Shown here piece after piece: positions 63,652 to 64,000 of a stretch of 64,000 bases of DNA. A program made the position numbers and the translations under genes. The notes beneath the pieces are model-generated. The model ran no database searches and was not told the DNA's origin. It saw only the letters and a program-made list of their open reading frames with translations. Position 1 is the stretch's first letter; each line of letters opens with the position of its first letter. The DNA is taken from NCBI GenBank assembly GCA_049890275.1, contig JBMHBT010000013.1, positions 166,505 through 230,504 on the forward strand, given 5' to 3'. The stretch comes from UBA7374 sp049890275 (GTDB lineage Bacteria > Verrucomicrobiota > Verrucomicrobiia > Opitutales > Coraliomargaritaceae).

Positions 63652-64000
63652 TTTTAATGGGAGTCGAATCTACTTCCCCAGTCCAATTATTATAAAAAAT
63701 AATTGATCGATTGAATAACCTATCATAAAGTAGGTATTTAAATCTATAGTAATTTATTAATCATTCGTAAAGAGTTACTTATAATATTCCAATAAACACG
63801 AAATATCATGATCCACCGCATCGCTGCCCGTCCTCGACTGGCGTCCTCTCTGGATTGGATCGAGAAAAAACAGGCAGTGGAATAAACATCCCCAGGCACG
63901 CCGGGCACCCTATAATAAACTATAAACACTATTTATAAAAAGTATTTCATTTATTGTTTGACTCATAATCTGCCTATGCTTTCATGACCTTCCGTTATGA
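63652..64000. other. AT-rich tail without a recognisable gene
   Basis: The last 350 bases are markedly AT-rich, with long A/T tracts (around 63690-63790 and 63905-63955) and a TATAAT at 63911-63916 that could be a -10 box for a gene outside the window. The only open frame (63744-63929, minus strand) looks unlike a protein. Nothing else is supported. Confidence 0.5.

Noticed and set aside
63744..63929. 61-codon open frame on the minus strand in the AT-rich tail
   Set aside because: No ribosome-binding site or motif, and composition is like AT-rich noncoding DNA.

Overview
The window looks like chromosomal DNA of a Gram-negative bacterium, most likely a marine member of the Verrucomicrobiota (Opitutia/Puniceicoccales, Coraliomargarita-like). 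That placement is inferred from gene content and protein style: GatCAB amidotransferase, paralogous outer-membrane porins, a TPR/ExbB/ExbD/TonB-like operon, XylR-type AraC regulators, and intergenic words of the 'CCACGGATGAACACGGAT' and 'CTCTGCGTCTTTGCGTGAGA' kind. No rRNA gene or marker phylogeny is available to confirm it. The window has about 62 protein genes, two tRNAs (Asp-GTC, Arg-TCT), no CRISPR array, no IS transposase and no prophage.

Layout. 0-9 kb: a DJ-1-like protein cut by the window edge, a methyltransferase, radC, rlmN, a DUF3568 lipoprotein, a PfkB sugar/nucleoside kinase coupled to proA, then xseA and a TVP38-like membrane protein on the minus strand. 9-20.6 kb: LysM protein and NUDIX hydrolase, a nuclease-helicase fusion (Rad3/DinG type), UDP-glucuronate decarboxylase, an MFS permease coupled to nadA, an ExoD protein, then nadD, rsfS and two signalling genes including a hybrid histidine kinase. 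20.6-30 kb: pheST, gatC-gatA-gatB interrupted by a small inverted-repeat-bounded element carrying a frameshifted GxxExxY gene, panD and glyA. 30-33.5 kb: a minus-strand group with a W-rich three-repeat protein, surE, a thioesterase and DUF423. 34-38.5 kb: three paralogous porins, each with the same terminator type. 39-44.9 kb: tRNA-Asp, a TPR/ExbB/ExbD/TonB-like operon, dCMP deaminase and AlgH. 45-50 kb: the Cys-poor L36/L31 ribosomal protein pair, a short ComEC, rarA and lpdA. 50-57 kb: cupin, a stand-alone nitric oxide synthase oxygenase, tRNA-Arg, a small membrane protein, and a heme operon (regulator-hemH-hemX/ccsA-hemA) read leftward. 57-64 kb: gmd-fcl (GDP-L-fucose), a PAS/PP2C phosphatase, dtd, 3-methyladenine glycosylase, and amtB-glnK behind a sigma-54 promoter.

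The functional themes are housekeeping translation (pheST, gatCAB, rpmJ/rpmE2, dtd, rlmN, rsfS), cofactors (NAD, heme, pantothenate), envelope and nutrient uptake (porins, Ton-like energiser, sugar nucleotides) and nitrogen control (amtB-glnK). The most unusual features are the GxxExxY element in the gat operon, with a 32-bp terminal inverted repeat matching at 29 positions; a family of degenerate, palindromic intergenic repeats with at least eight copies; the nitric oxide synthase; and the porin array, whose signal-peptide DNA is far more conserved than the rest. All positions and motif matches were read by eye. No database search, alignment or composition calculation was run.
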